From: Bog-159 sp963843255
GTDB lineage: Bacteria; Acidobacteriota; Terriglobia; Bryobacterales; Bryobacteraceae
Direction: 5' to 3'
Length of the DNA stretch: 64,000 bases
Assembly (NCBI GenBank): GCA_963843255.1
Contig: CAWJJQ010000005.1
Span: 496,001-560,000 of the forward strand
Position 1 is the first letter of the stretch; the number at the start of each line of letters is the position of its first letter. The position numbers and the translations under genes were made by a program. Positions 32,692 through 40,128 of the stretch are shown here, piece by piece. The notes under the pieces were generated by a model. It saw nothing but the letters and a program-made list of their open reading frames with translations. It made no database searches and had not been told where the DNA came from.

Positions 32692-33318
32692 CTAGCGGGC
32701 CGCCGCGACGTGACCCGTGCTGGCGATGCGCAGTTCCGTCTCGCGTATCATGCGTGGCCACAGCGTGTCCGGATCGGCATCGTAGACCGTTGCCGCCGTA
32801 CCCGGGAAAATATACCACGCGCCAAGATCCAGTTCGTTTTCCAGTTGCGGTACGGTCCATCCCGCATATCCCACGAACACGTGCATTCTGTTCGACTCAA
32901 TCTGCGACGCGAAGGTCTGTTGCAGGGAGTTCCTCGACGTGACCAGATAGACGTCCCCAAACACGCGCTCGCTATCGTCGGGCGCGTGCGTCGAACGCAC
33001 CAGCGCCAGGATCTCTGTCCTATCCACAGGTCCACCGGCATAGACCAGGTCCGCCCGTTCTTTCGCGGCTTTCACGTCTTCCAGCACCCGCGAAATCGGG
33101 ACCTTCGACCGGCGGTTCACGATCAGGCCCACGACGCCGTCCTCGTTATACTCCACCAGCAGCACCACGGTTTTCGCGAAATTTGGATCGTTCAGGTCTT
33201 TGCTGGCAACCAGAAATTTTCCGGCGCCCAGATCGGCAGGCCGCGTCGATTGCGCGGACGCCAACTGCAAACCGCCCGCTATCCACAACCAAACCGCCCC
33301 CACCGGCAGCCACCGCAT
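32692..33318 (-). CDS. YqgE/AlgH-family protein with signal peptide
   Basis: The product is about 208 residues from ATG 33318 (MRWLPVGAVWLWIAGGLQLA, cleavage near ASAQ). In-frame extension upstream would run into intron sequence and is rejected. The body matches AlgH/UPF0301: GKFLVASKDLNDPNFAKTVV, GVVGLIVNRRSKVPISRVL, YAGGPVDRTEILALVRS and MHVFVGYAGWTVPQLENEL. The family is widespread, its biochemical role is unsettled, and members are normally cytosolic without a signal, so export here is unusual. The gene is the last of the minus-strand series and has been separated from the ABC exporter gene by the group II introns. A CTGGCT/AGCCAG hairpin (33339-33355) lies just upstream. Confidence 0.82.
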   Translation of the reverse strand: MRWLPVGAVWLWIAGGLQLASAQSTRPADLGAGKFLVASKDLNDPNFAKTVVLLVEYNEDGVVGLIVNRRSKVPISRVLEDVKAAKERADLVYAGGPVDRTEILALVRSTHAPDDSERVFGDVYLVTSRNSLQQTFASQIESNRMHVFVGYAGWTVPQLENELDLGAWYIFPGTAATVYDADPDTLWPRMIRETELRIASTGHVAAAR

Positions 33319-33362
33319 AGGTAGATTTTGACGCGGTACTGGCTCAAATAGCCAGCCCGTTT

Positions 33363-33959
33363 TCAACAAACCCCTTTCAAACCGTGCGTGCGGTTTTCCC
33401 GCACACGGCTTAACGATGATCTTACTGGTGCGGCTTGCGCCGGGTAGCGCACGGTTCCGCGCAATCGATACAGACCCATTCCGTGAAACTGAGCGGCTGT
33501 CCACAGTACACGCCGCGTCGCTCGCTGCCCGCCACGCCGATGCATCCAGCGTACGAGCCGCTCATAGACGAAGCTGTCCATTTTCAGGAACACCCGAGAC
33601 GATGTGCCCGTCCGGAAGTAGTTCCCCCAACCGCGAAGCACGGGGTTCAGTTTGGCGATGATCTGCTTCACGTCCTCCCCGCTGGCACGTTTATCGGTGA
33701 TCTCCCGCACCCGGTCCCGGAGCCGCTTCGTGGCCTGCGGTGACGGCCAGCGGTGCATGTAATATGCCCGCGGGTTCCGCAGAATACTGCGCTTCTTGCG
33801 GATCGTACACCCCAGAAACACGAAGCTTTCCTTCCCACGCCGTAAGTCCACCATCCGCGTCTTCTCCGGATGCAGCCCCAAACCCAGCTTGCTCATCACA
33901 AACTGGATTTGTCGAAGCGCCTCCTTCGCCTTCGACTCCGTTGGCGCCATCACCACGAG
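33363..33959 (-). pseudogene. Outer-intron reverse transcriptase/maturase, C-terminal segment
   Basis: About 196 residues resume directly after the YADD motif of the N-terminal segment: VVMAPTESKAKEALRQIQFV, then LGLGLHPEKTRMVDLRRG, FVFLGCTIRK and a maturase (GIIM) domain with LNPVLRGWGNYFRTGTSS and FVYERLVRWMHRR. It has no start codon of its own that makes sense, since the nearest ATG (33983) lies in the inner intron's domain VI. The frame runs on through domain V of its own intron and stops at 33363. It is made only if the inner intron is removed. No DNA endonuclease domain is visible. Confidence 0.85.
33378..33411 (-). ncRNA. Domain V of the outer group II intron
   Basis: The hairpin AGCCGTGTGCGGGAAAA / CCGCACGCACGGTT is the best-conserved part of a group II ribozyme. 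It lies within the 3' end of the outer reverse transcriptase reading frame. Confidence 0.85.
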
Positions 33960-33998
33960 GTGAGTAGGCCCGGGGAATCTCACCCCGAGCCTCTCTCA

Positions 33999-34032
33999 GA
34001 ACCGTACTTGAACCTCTCAGCTCATACGGCTC
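33999..34032 (-). ncRNA. Domain V of the inner group II intron
   Basis: The 34-nt hairpin reads GAGCCGTATGAG, a short loop, then GTACGGTTC. It is the catalytic centre of the ribozyme. The stop codon of the inner reverse transcriptase (TGA at 34024-34022) lies inside its 5' strand. Confidence 0.85.
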
Positions 34033-35281
34033 CCGCCATGGAGCCACGCCGCTCGCCCATCTGCCAGTGCGCCCACAACTTCGGATCGCGTCTCGAGATG
34101 CGCGCGACCCAATGTGTCGCCCTGCGCAAATGACCGCGCAGCGTCTTGTATTTCCGTTCGGCCCAGCGGGCCAGCGATCGATCCAGTTGGCGCATCGGCG
34201 GATACAGCGCCGAGCGATAATACCGCCCGTAGTATTGGAGCCAGCCTCGGATCTTCGGGTTGAACATCCGCGACAGATCTTCGATTCGCTTGTCGCTGCG
34301 TAAATGCAGGTCCCAGCTTCGAATCTCCACCCGAATCGCTTTCACCGCCTTGTCGGAAACTGCCGGGCTGAAGTTGATGAAGAACTTCCCCTTGCGATTC
34401 TTCGATCTCCGCGGCCGAAATGTGTAGCCCAGAAAATCGAACTTCTCGTTCGGATACTTCCTCCGCCGATCATCATCCTTGCAATAGACAACCTTCGTCT
34501 TCTCCGGATGAAGCTCCAACCCACACTCCTTCAAGCGCGCGGCTATGGCAGCCCGAACCCCCTGGGCTTCCGCCTCTGTCCTGCAATGCACGATGGCATC
34601 GTCGGCGTACCGCTCAAAAGGCATGTGCGGATACTGCTTCGCCATCCATCGATCAAAAGCATAGTGCAGAAACAAATTGGCTAACAGAGGGCTGATGACC
34701 CCGCCTTGCGGCGTGCCCTTCTCACGCGGGACCAACTGGCCGTCCTCCTCTTGCACTGGCGCTTGCAGCCACCGCTCGATATAGAGGACCATCCACTGTT
34801 CCTTGGCGTGCTTCTTCACCGCCCGTAGCAGCAGATCTTGCGGGATGTTGTCAAAGAAGCCCTTGATGTCCAGATCCAAAATCCAGTCATAGCGCCAGCA
34901 TCGCTGCCGCGCCTGCCCCACTGCATCCAGCGCCGACTTCCCCGGCCGATAGCCGTAGGAATCCGGATGGAACAGCGGGTCCACCGCCGGCTCCAGTCTC
35001 GACTTCACCACCTGTTGCGCGATCCGATCCGACACGGTCGGTATGCCCAGCTTCCTTTCCCCACCGTTCGCCTTCGGTATTTTTACCGTGCGCACCGGCG
35101 GTGGAAAGTAACTGCCCGACGACATCCGATTCCAGATCTTGTACAGGTTCCCTTTCCGGTTGCTCTCAAAATCCGCAATCGACTGCTCGTCGACCCCTGC
35201 CGCTCCTTGGTTCGCCTTCACTCGCTTATACGCTTCCCAGACCTCCCCCTTGGATATACAGAACGGCTTTGCCTCACTCAT
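34022..35281 (-). CDS. ltrA: Group II intron reverse transcriptase/maturase (inner intron)
   Basis: The intact protein has 419 residues. The reverse-transcriptase part has GAAGVDEQSIADF, RKLGIPTVSDRIAQQVVKSR, DSYGYRPGKSALDAV, LDLDIKGFFDNI, GTPQGGVISPLLANLFLH and the catalytic ERYADDAIVH. After LHPEKTKVVYCKDDD, the maturase part shows FNPKIRGWLQYYGRYYRS and a C-terminal basic stretch. There is no HNH endonuclease, so mobility would use nicks or replication forks. The stop lies in its own domain V. It promotes splicing and retrohoming of its host intron. It differs clearly from the outer protein, so the inner intron is not simply a copy of the outer one. Confidence 0.95.
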   Translation of the reverse strand: MSEAKPFCISKGEVWEAYKRVKANQGAAGVDEQSIADFESNRKGNLYKIWNRMSSGSYFPPPVRTVKIPKANGGERKLGIPTVSDRIAQQVVKSRLEPAVDPLFHPDSYGYRPGKSALDAVGQARQRCWRYDWILDLDIKGFFDNIPQDLLLRAVKKHAKEQWMVLYIERWLQAPVQEEDGQLVPREKGTPQGGVISPLLANLFLHYAFDRWMAKQYPHMPFERYADDAIVHCRTEAEAQGVRAAIAARLKECGLELHPEKTKVVYCKDDDRRRKYPNEKFDFLGYTFRPRRSKNRKGKFFINFSPAVSDKAVKAIRVEIRSWDLHLRSDKRIEDLSRMFNPKIRGWLQYYGRYYRSALYPPMRQLDRSLARWAERKYKTLRGHLRRATHWVARISRRDPKLWAHWQMGERRGSMAGAV

Positions 35282-35824
35282 CGGCTCCTCCCATTCCTGG
35301 TTGGCTCATTGAATTTGGCCCCATAACACAACCCCTTCGCTCCATCCCGTTTCCGGGACTTCACCACTACTACGGGTTGTTCCGCCCCTGGGCTCCGCTT
35401 CCGTACTCTCGCCCTCGTGGTTCTTCCACTTGCGGCTTCTCCGTTCGCATCGGAGTCCCAGGTTCCCACGTTCCGCTCGACCGCCTCTGGCAAGTTCAGG
35501 CCACCTTAATGCCGGATGCCGCCCCGTCCGTAAGCAGGCCTTCGCCAGAGCTGATCCCGCAGTAACGACTCCCTGCGGTTTCGACATCGTCCCTACGCTT
35601 TCGACACGTCATCAGTGGTTCCCTTACGGTCCTCTCCTTGCCAGTCACCTGACCTGGTTCTTCCCAGGCCTTTTCCTTCTGTGCTCACGACCATGGCTCT
35701 TGACCACAGCCGCCGAAGGTGGTTTGGAACCTGCTCCTGCCAGCCGGTTCCGAGGGGCCTTCCCTCATCGATCAAGCAGTTACACACATTGGGCCCTCCT
35801 CGGCCCTTTGCGCTCGTGGCGCAC

Positions 35825-36605
35825 AATCGTCGGCATATCGAATCAGTTTCCCGAGCGACCCACACTTGGCCGCCCACAACCGATCCAACAGGTGCAGGTA
35901 GATGTTCGCCAGCAACGGCGAGATCACTCCGCCCTGCGGGGTTCCCGCCAGCGTCTCCCTCACCGTTCCGTCTTCCATCACCCCGGCCCTTAGCCACTGC
36001 CGGATCAACTTCAATACCCGCCGATCCGAGATTCGCCCCCCCACCAGCACCATCAGCTTCTCCTGATCGATGCTGTCGAAGTAGCCCTTGATGTCTGCAT
36101 CGACTACGAAGTCATGCCCTGGGTTCCCCGCTATGCGGATTGCTTCCAGAGCCTCCGTCGCGCTCTTCTTCGGTCGAAATCCGAAACTGCTCGCCTCGAA
36201 ATCCGCCTCGAAGATCGGCTCGATCATGATCTTCGCCGCCATCTGCACCACCCGGTCCCGCACCGTCGGTATCCCCAGTGGCCGCTGCTTTCCGTCAGCT
36301 TTCGGTATGTATTGCCGCCTCACCGGTGAGGGGCGATATCGGCCTGCCCGAAGGTCGGCTTCAATGCCCGCCAGAAACTGGCCCACACCATCCTGCTCGA
36401 TGTTCTCCAGCGTCTCGCGATCCACTCCCGCCGCGCCTCCGTTACTGCGCACCCGCCTCCATGCTTCCCACAGGACGTCACTCCTGTGGATCCGGTCGTA
36501 CAGCGCATGAAATCGCCGTGTCTTACTCTGCTTGGCACACACCCATAGCTTGCGTTGGAGTTCTCGCACTTTATCTACTACCGGGTTGTTTTCCGTTTCC
36601 GGCAT
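35825..36605 (-). pseudogene. Outer-intron reverse transcriptase/maturase, N-terminal segment
   Basis: About 260 residues from ATG 36605 (MPETENNPVVDKVRELQRKL). RT motifs are present in order: SNGGAAGVDRETLENIEQDG, KQRPLGIPTVRDRVVQMAAK, ASSFGFRPKKSATEALEAIR, VDADIKGYFDSIDQEKLM, GTPQGGVISPLLANIYLHLL and KLIRYADD. Immediately after the second catalytic Asp and one further base, the inner intron begins. Read through, the frame would continue CAPRAQRAEEG and stop at 35772. The remaining part of the protein is at 33959-33363. The gene is intact only at the level of spliced RNA. Confidence 0.88.
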
Positions 36606-37115
36606 GCCCTCGCGCTTACCTCTCCACAAGCTCGATCAAAGCAGGGCCCCTTCCCTCCAGCGTGTTGTCTTGCACGCCTTCACTGGTACTACGGACCCCT
36701 CGGACTCCCCCCTGGCTCCTCGCGATTTCGGCCGTCCGGCTTTATACGCTCGGTCTTCGCCTGACTGGGCTGCCAGATAGGGTCTCTCCTGTTCCACATT
36801 CTTCTCTGGAAACGTGCCACCGCCCGCTACCCCGGAAAGGTCCAGCAGCCGTTCCGGTCCAGGCTGCTGTCTGTTGCCTTCGCCGTGACATGACCGGCTC
36901 GGCCCTTTCAAACACCTTTCGGCTGAAAATATGACGTGGCTGCAGCGTTCACTTGATGTTGCGGCCCGCTTCCTTGCTCTCCACAGAATGGACTTTTGAC
37001 GCCCCGCTCGGACCGAAGGCATCTCTGCCCTAGCCTGGGGCCTGCTACCGGGCGCTCCGGCGCTTACCCGGACAAGACTCTCACTTGCTAGAAGAACGCG
37101 TCTTTCAGGACGCAC
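36606..37115 (-). ncRNA. Ribozyme domains I-IV of the outer intron
   Basis: There is no gene in the 545 bases between the outer reverse transcriptase start and the ABC exporter stop (36606-37150). On the minus strand the sequence opens GTGCGTCCTGAAAGACGCG, a typical first hairpin, and is rich in G/C stems as expected for domain I. 37116-37150 is the 5' exon (3' flank of the exporter gene). Confidence 0.75.
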
Positions 37116-37150
37116 CATGCCTTAATTCTACGCCCAAACCGGCGGCCGGA

Positions 37151-38890
37151 CTAGATGGCTTCCAGCTCCTCTTCGAGCGTTTGTTTCTGCGAAAGGTCGG
37201 CGTAATACCCGCCCGCCGAAACCAGTTGCGCGTGGGTACCCTGTTCCACGATCCGCCCGCGCTCCAGCACTACGATGCGACCGGCTTGCCGCACCGTGGA
37301 GACGCGATGCGAGATCAGAATCACCGTCCGCCCCCGCATCACGCCCGCCAGTCCTTCCAGAATGTGTTCTTCCGTCAGCGTATCCACGCTAGATAGCGCA
37401 TCGTCCAGAATCAGAATCCGCGGATCGCGCAGAATCGCCCGCGCAATCGCCGTCCGTTGCTTCTGCCCGCCCGATAGCGTGATCCCGCGCTCGCCGACCA
37501 TCGTCTCGTAACCATCGGGGAATCCCTCGATATCGGCCGCCAGACCCGCCAGTTCCGCCGCCCGCCGGATCTGGTCTTCAGTCGCGCTTTCTACCCCGAA
37601 CGCAATGTTCCCCGCAATCGTCGCGCTGAAGAGAAACGTCTCCTGCGGTACGAAGCCGATATACCGCCGTAATTCCGCGGGCGAGAGATCGCGCAGATCC
37701 GCCCCGTCCAGCAGCACGCGCCCTTCCGTCGGATCCATCAATCGCGGCACCAGGCTCACCAGCGTGCTCTTACCCGATCCCGTATGTCCAACTACCGCCA
37801 CAGTGGTGCCTGCCTCGATCGTCAGATCGATGCCATCCAGCGCCCGCCCTGCCGGGTACGCCATCGACGCGCCGCGAAACTCGATCTCGCCTCGCACCGG
37901 ATTCAATACCACCGGATGCGCCGGCGCCGCAATCGACGGCTGCTCGCGGAAAATCTGGTTGATACGCTCGAGCGACGCGCTGCCCCGCTGCATCAGGTTC
38001 ACCACCCATCCCAGCGCGATCATGGGCCACACCAGGATGCCCATGTACGTGTTGAACATGACGAAGCTGCCCAGTGAAATGCGCCCGCTCAGCACCTGGG
38101 TTCCGCCATACCACAGCACCACCAGGAATGTGAGGCCGATCAATGCCTCCAGCAGCGGCTGGAAAACGCCCGACACCCGCACCAGCCTGATGTTTTCCGC
38201 GATGTACTCGCGGTTCAACTTCTCGAAGTGGCGTATCTCCGCCTGCTCCTGCACGAATGCCCGCACCATCCGCACACCCGCAAGGTTCTCCTGTACCCGG
38301 CTGCTGATATCCGAAAACATCGCCTGAATGCGCTCGAACCGGGCATGGATTGCGCGCCCGAAGAAGATCACGGCCAAACTCACCAGCGGCGCGGGCAGAA
38401 TCGCCAGCACCGCCAGCCGCCAGTCCACCGCGGTCATGATGGAAATCGCCAGCAGGAAGGTCAGGCTGGTCTCGGTCCAGTACATGATGCCCGGCCCCAG
38501 CATCATGCGCACGGCATTCAGGTCGTTCGTGGCCCGCGCCATAATATCGCCCGTGCGCACCCGACCGTAGTAATCCGGCGACAGGTCTACCAGGTGGCGA
38601 AACAGGTCGTTGCGCAAGTCATACTCGATGTCGCGCGAGATCCCGATAATGATCACGCGCATCCAGTATTGGAACAGCCCCTTCACGATCGCCAGGCCAA
38701 CCAGCAGCCCCGCGTAAAGCAGCAACTTGCGCAGTCCCGATGCGTGCGACAGCGTATCGATGGCGGCGCGTATCGCCAGGGGTTGTGCCGCGCCCGCGAA
38801 ATCTTTGAGCACCAGCGCGCCTAAGCCCAGCGCCAGCCCGCGGCGGTACCGCCACAAATAGACCCGCACCGTGCGCAACGATTCCCACAT
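37151..38890 (-). CDS. ABC exporter, fused membrane and ATPase domains (MsbA/MdlB type)
   Basis: The half-transporter has 579 residues. The N-terminal 300 residues contain six membrane helices with coupling regions (SPDYYGRVRTGDIMARATND). The ATPase domain has Walker A GHTGSGKST, Q-loop VPQETFLFS, signature LSGGQKQR, Walker B ILILDDALSSVD and switch His in ILISHR. It would work as a homodimer or with another half-transporter to export lipid or drug. The substrate is unknown. It starts 3 nt after the YdcF-like gene's stop, in a minus-strand gene series. The outer intron lies 36 nt past its stop. Confidence 0.9.
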   Translation of the reverse strand: MWESLRTVRVYLWRYRRGLALGLGALVLKDFAGAAQPLAIRAAIDTLSHASGLRKLLLYAGLLVGLAIVKGLFQYWMRVIIIGISRDIEYDLRNDLFRHLVDLSPDYYGRVRTGDIMARATNDLNAVRMMLGPGIMYWTETSLTFLLAISIMTAVDWRLAVLAILPAPLVSLAVIFFGRAIHARFERIQAMFSDISSRVQENLAGVRMVRAFVQEQAEIRHFEKLNREYIAENIRLVRVSGVFQPLLEALIGLTFLVVLWYGGTQVLSGRISLGSFVMFNTYMGILVWPMIALGWVVNLMQRGSASLERINQIFREQPSIAAPAHPVVLNPVRGEIEFRGASMAYPAGRALDGIDLTIEAGTTVAVVGHTGSGKSTLVSLVPRLMDPTEGRVLLDGADLRDLSPAELRRYIGFVPQETFLFSATIAGNIAFGVESATEDQIRRAAELAGLAADIEGFPDGYETMVGERGITLSGGQKQRTAIARAILRDPRILILDDALSSVDTLTEEHILEGLAGVMRGRTVILISHRVSTVRQAGRIVVLERGRIVEQGTHAQLVSAGGYYADLSQKQTLEEELEAI

Positions 38891-38893
38891 GCG

Positions 38894-39496
38894 CTACATC
38901 CCCAAGAGGTTGGCCACGGTCTTCGACCACTCCATGAAAAATATCTTCTGCCCTTCGCGATTCCGCCACCAGCCATCCGGGCGGAAATAATCGTCCGGCG
39001 CCGCCACCACCCGTATATCGAAATCCCGCGCCGCCGCCTGATAGATGCGCGCCGCGCGCGCTGTATGGTAGTCGCTGGTCACTAATAGGAATCGATGTAC
39101 GCCGCGCCGCCGGAGATCCGGCAAAATCGCGGCCGCTTCATCGCGCGTGCTGTGGGCTTCATTGGGCGCCCGTACGAACCACTCCTCGGGATAGCCTTTT
39201 TTCACCACGAACGGAATCGCCAGGTCGCATTCGTAGGCACCATAGATCAGGTTCGGCCCGCTGACCAGCACCCGCGGCACATACCCCTGCTTCACCAGTT
39301 CCGCCGCCCTTATGATGCGGTTGCCATAGAAATCACCGGCCAACACCACAGCAATGTCCGCCCGCGCAGGCCCGTCGTCACGCACCAGCAGCCGGCCCAG
39401 GGCCGTCATCCACCAGGCGTGCGCCACCCACCCGACCGCTACCACGATCGCCAAAATGCCAATGATTTTAAGGGAAAGCGAGGACCGCCGCGCCAC
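38894..39496 (-). CDS. YdcF/SanA-like DUF218 membrane-anchored protein
   Basis: The product has 200 residues from a GTG start 3 nt after the preceding gene. One N-terminal membrane helix (SLKIIGILAIVVAVGWVAHA) is followed by the DUF218 domain: RADIAVVLAGDFYGNRIIRAAELV, YVPRVLVSG, the acidic E and STRDEAAAILPDLRRRG segment, and LVTSDYHTARAARIYQAA. Relatives (SanA, ElyC, YdcF) affect envelope integrity and carrier-lipid handling, and some bind SAM. The setting between a membrane protein and an ABC exporter fits an envelope role. Confidence 0.82.
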   Translation of the reverse strand: MARRSSLSLKIIGILAIVVAVGWVAHAWWMTALGRLLVRDDGPARADIAVVLAGDFYGNRIIRAAELVKQGYVPRVLVSGPNLIYGAYECDLAIPFVVKKGYPEEWFVRAPNEAHSTRDEAAAILPDLRRRGVHRFLLVTSDYHTARAARIYQAAARDFDIRVVAAPDDYFRPDGWWRNREGQKIFFMEWSKTVANLLGM

Positions 39497-39499
39497 GAA

Positions 39500-40078
39500 C
39501 TATTTCTCGTCCGCGGAATTCTTCTGATCGAGATGACCGACCGTCTTCAGCCGCTGATAGAGGCGCTCCACTTCCGCCTCGTCTTCCGGCAGCAGCATCC
39601 GGTAGCGCGGGGACTGCACCTGTTTACGGTCCGCGCCCGGCGCCAGCACTTCCCCCCAGTATTGCCGGTACGGCTTGCCGTCAATTAACGCGTCGCGAGA
39701 GAGCCGGCAAAGGTGCCGTAGCAGGCTGTTGCAGGAATCCAAATCCCCCGGATAAACCAGCACCATCCGCGAATCGTCGAATAAAGTCAAACGGATAATC
39801 AGGGGCGAGATCCAGCCCGTACGGTCCAGCCGCCGGATGTCCATCCACGGTATGATCCGCTTGCCGATGCCCAGATAACCTTCGTGAATCTCCACGGCCG
39901 GACGGAACGCCAGAGCCAGTAACACCGCCGCACTGCAAATAAAGAGGGCTGCCGGGACGAACGCAGGCGCCCAATCCAGCCCCAGCCAAGCCGAAAAACC
40001 AGCTAGACCTACAGCTACGATTCCGAACGTTAAATAGTGTCGCGCCGGAGTGTAGCGGGTCATGGGAACTGCGTCCAC
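39500..40078 (-). CDS. Two-helix membrane protein, PH-like domain, unknown function
   Basis: The product has 192 residues. The start is either 40078 or the ATG at 40063 (MTRYTPARHYLTFGIVAVGL). Two membrane helices lie near the N-terminus (LTFGIVAVGLAGFSAWLGLD and FVPAALFICSAAVLLALAF). A cytoplasmic beta-rich part follows (AVEIHEGYLGIGKRIIPWMD, IIRLTLFDDSRMVLVYPGD) that looks like a bacterial PH or YcxB-like domain. The C-terminus is charged. No specific family is recognised. Before the insertion sequence arrived, it followed pgsA by about 50 nt, so it was probably in the same operon. That link is now broken. Confidence 0.65.
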   Translation of the reverse strand: MDAVPMTRYTPARHYLTFGIVAVGLAGFSAWLGLDWAPAFVPAALFICSAAVLLALAFRPAVEIHEGYLGIGKRIIPWMDIRRLDRTGWISPLIIRLTLFDDSRMVLVYPGDLDSCNSLLRHLCRLSRDALIDGKPYRQYWGEVLAPGADRKQVQSPRYRMLLPEDEAEVERLYQRLKTVGHLDQKNSADEK

Positions 40079-40111
40079 TTATAGACTACTCCCGTACGCC
40101 GCCCTCGTCAA

Positions 40112-40128
40112 TCGCTGCGCAGAAGCCG
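40112..40128 (+). repeat. Target-site duplication, left copy
   Basis: TCGCTGCGCAGAAGCCG here and at 41793-41809 flank the insertion sequence as a perfect 17-bp direct repeat. Joining the two flanks restores the pgsA stop codon. Confidence 0.85.

Larger units (their letters stand above)
33960..35824 (-). mobile_element. Inner group II intron, inserted in the outer reverse transcriptase gene
   Basis: On the minus strand it starts GTGCGCCACGAGCG at 35824, right after the codons for YADD plus one base. Domains I-IV (35824-35282) are non-coding, about 540 nt. An intact reverse transcriptase gene follows. Then come domain V at 34032-33999 (GAGCCGTATGAG... GTACGGTTC) and domain VI at 33995-33962, with a GAGGCTCGGGG / CCCCGGGCCT stem and an unpaired A at 33965 as likely branch point. 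It ends in AC at 33961-33960. The length is about 1.87 kb. Consensus ends leave the outer reading frame off by one, and a one-base shift of either end restores it. Confidence 0.88.
33361..37115 (-). mobile_element. Outer group II intron of a twintron
   Basis: On the minus strand the element starts with GTGCGTCC at 37115, the group II 5' consensus. It carries about 510 nt of ribozyme domains I-IV, then a reverse transcriptase gene split by a second intron. It ends with a domain V at 33411-33378 (AGCCGTGTGCGGG, GAAA-type loop, CCGCACGCACGGTT). The exact 3' end is uncertain: no clear domain VI with a bulged A follows, so 33361 is approximate. Without the inner intron it is about 1.9 kb, a normal size. 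It lies between the stop of the ABC exporter gene (37151) and the AlgH-like gene (33318), in sense with both. Confidence 0.85.

Noticed and set aside
33363..33983. Independent short reverse-transcriptase gene starting at 33983
   Set aside because: Its ATG lies in domain VI of the inner intron; homology begins only at 33959 and continues the N-terminal segment.
33361..37115. Diversity-generating retroelement or retron
   Set aside because: Both reverse transcriptases carry maturase domains and lie in group II ribozymes with domain V; no template/variable repeat pair is seen.
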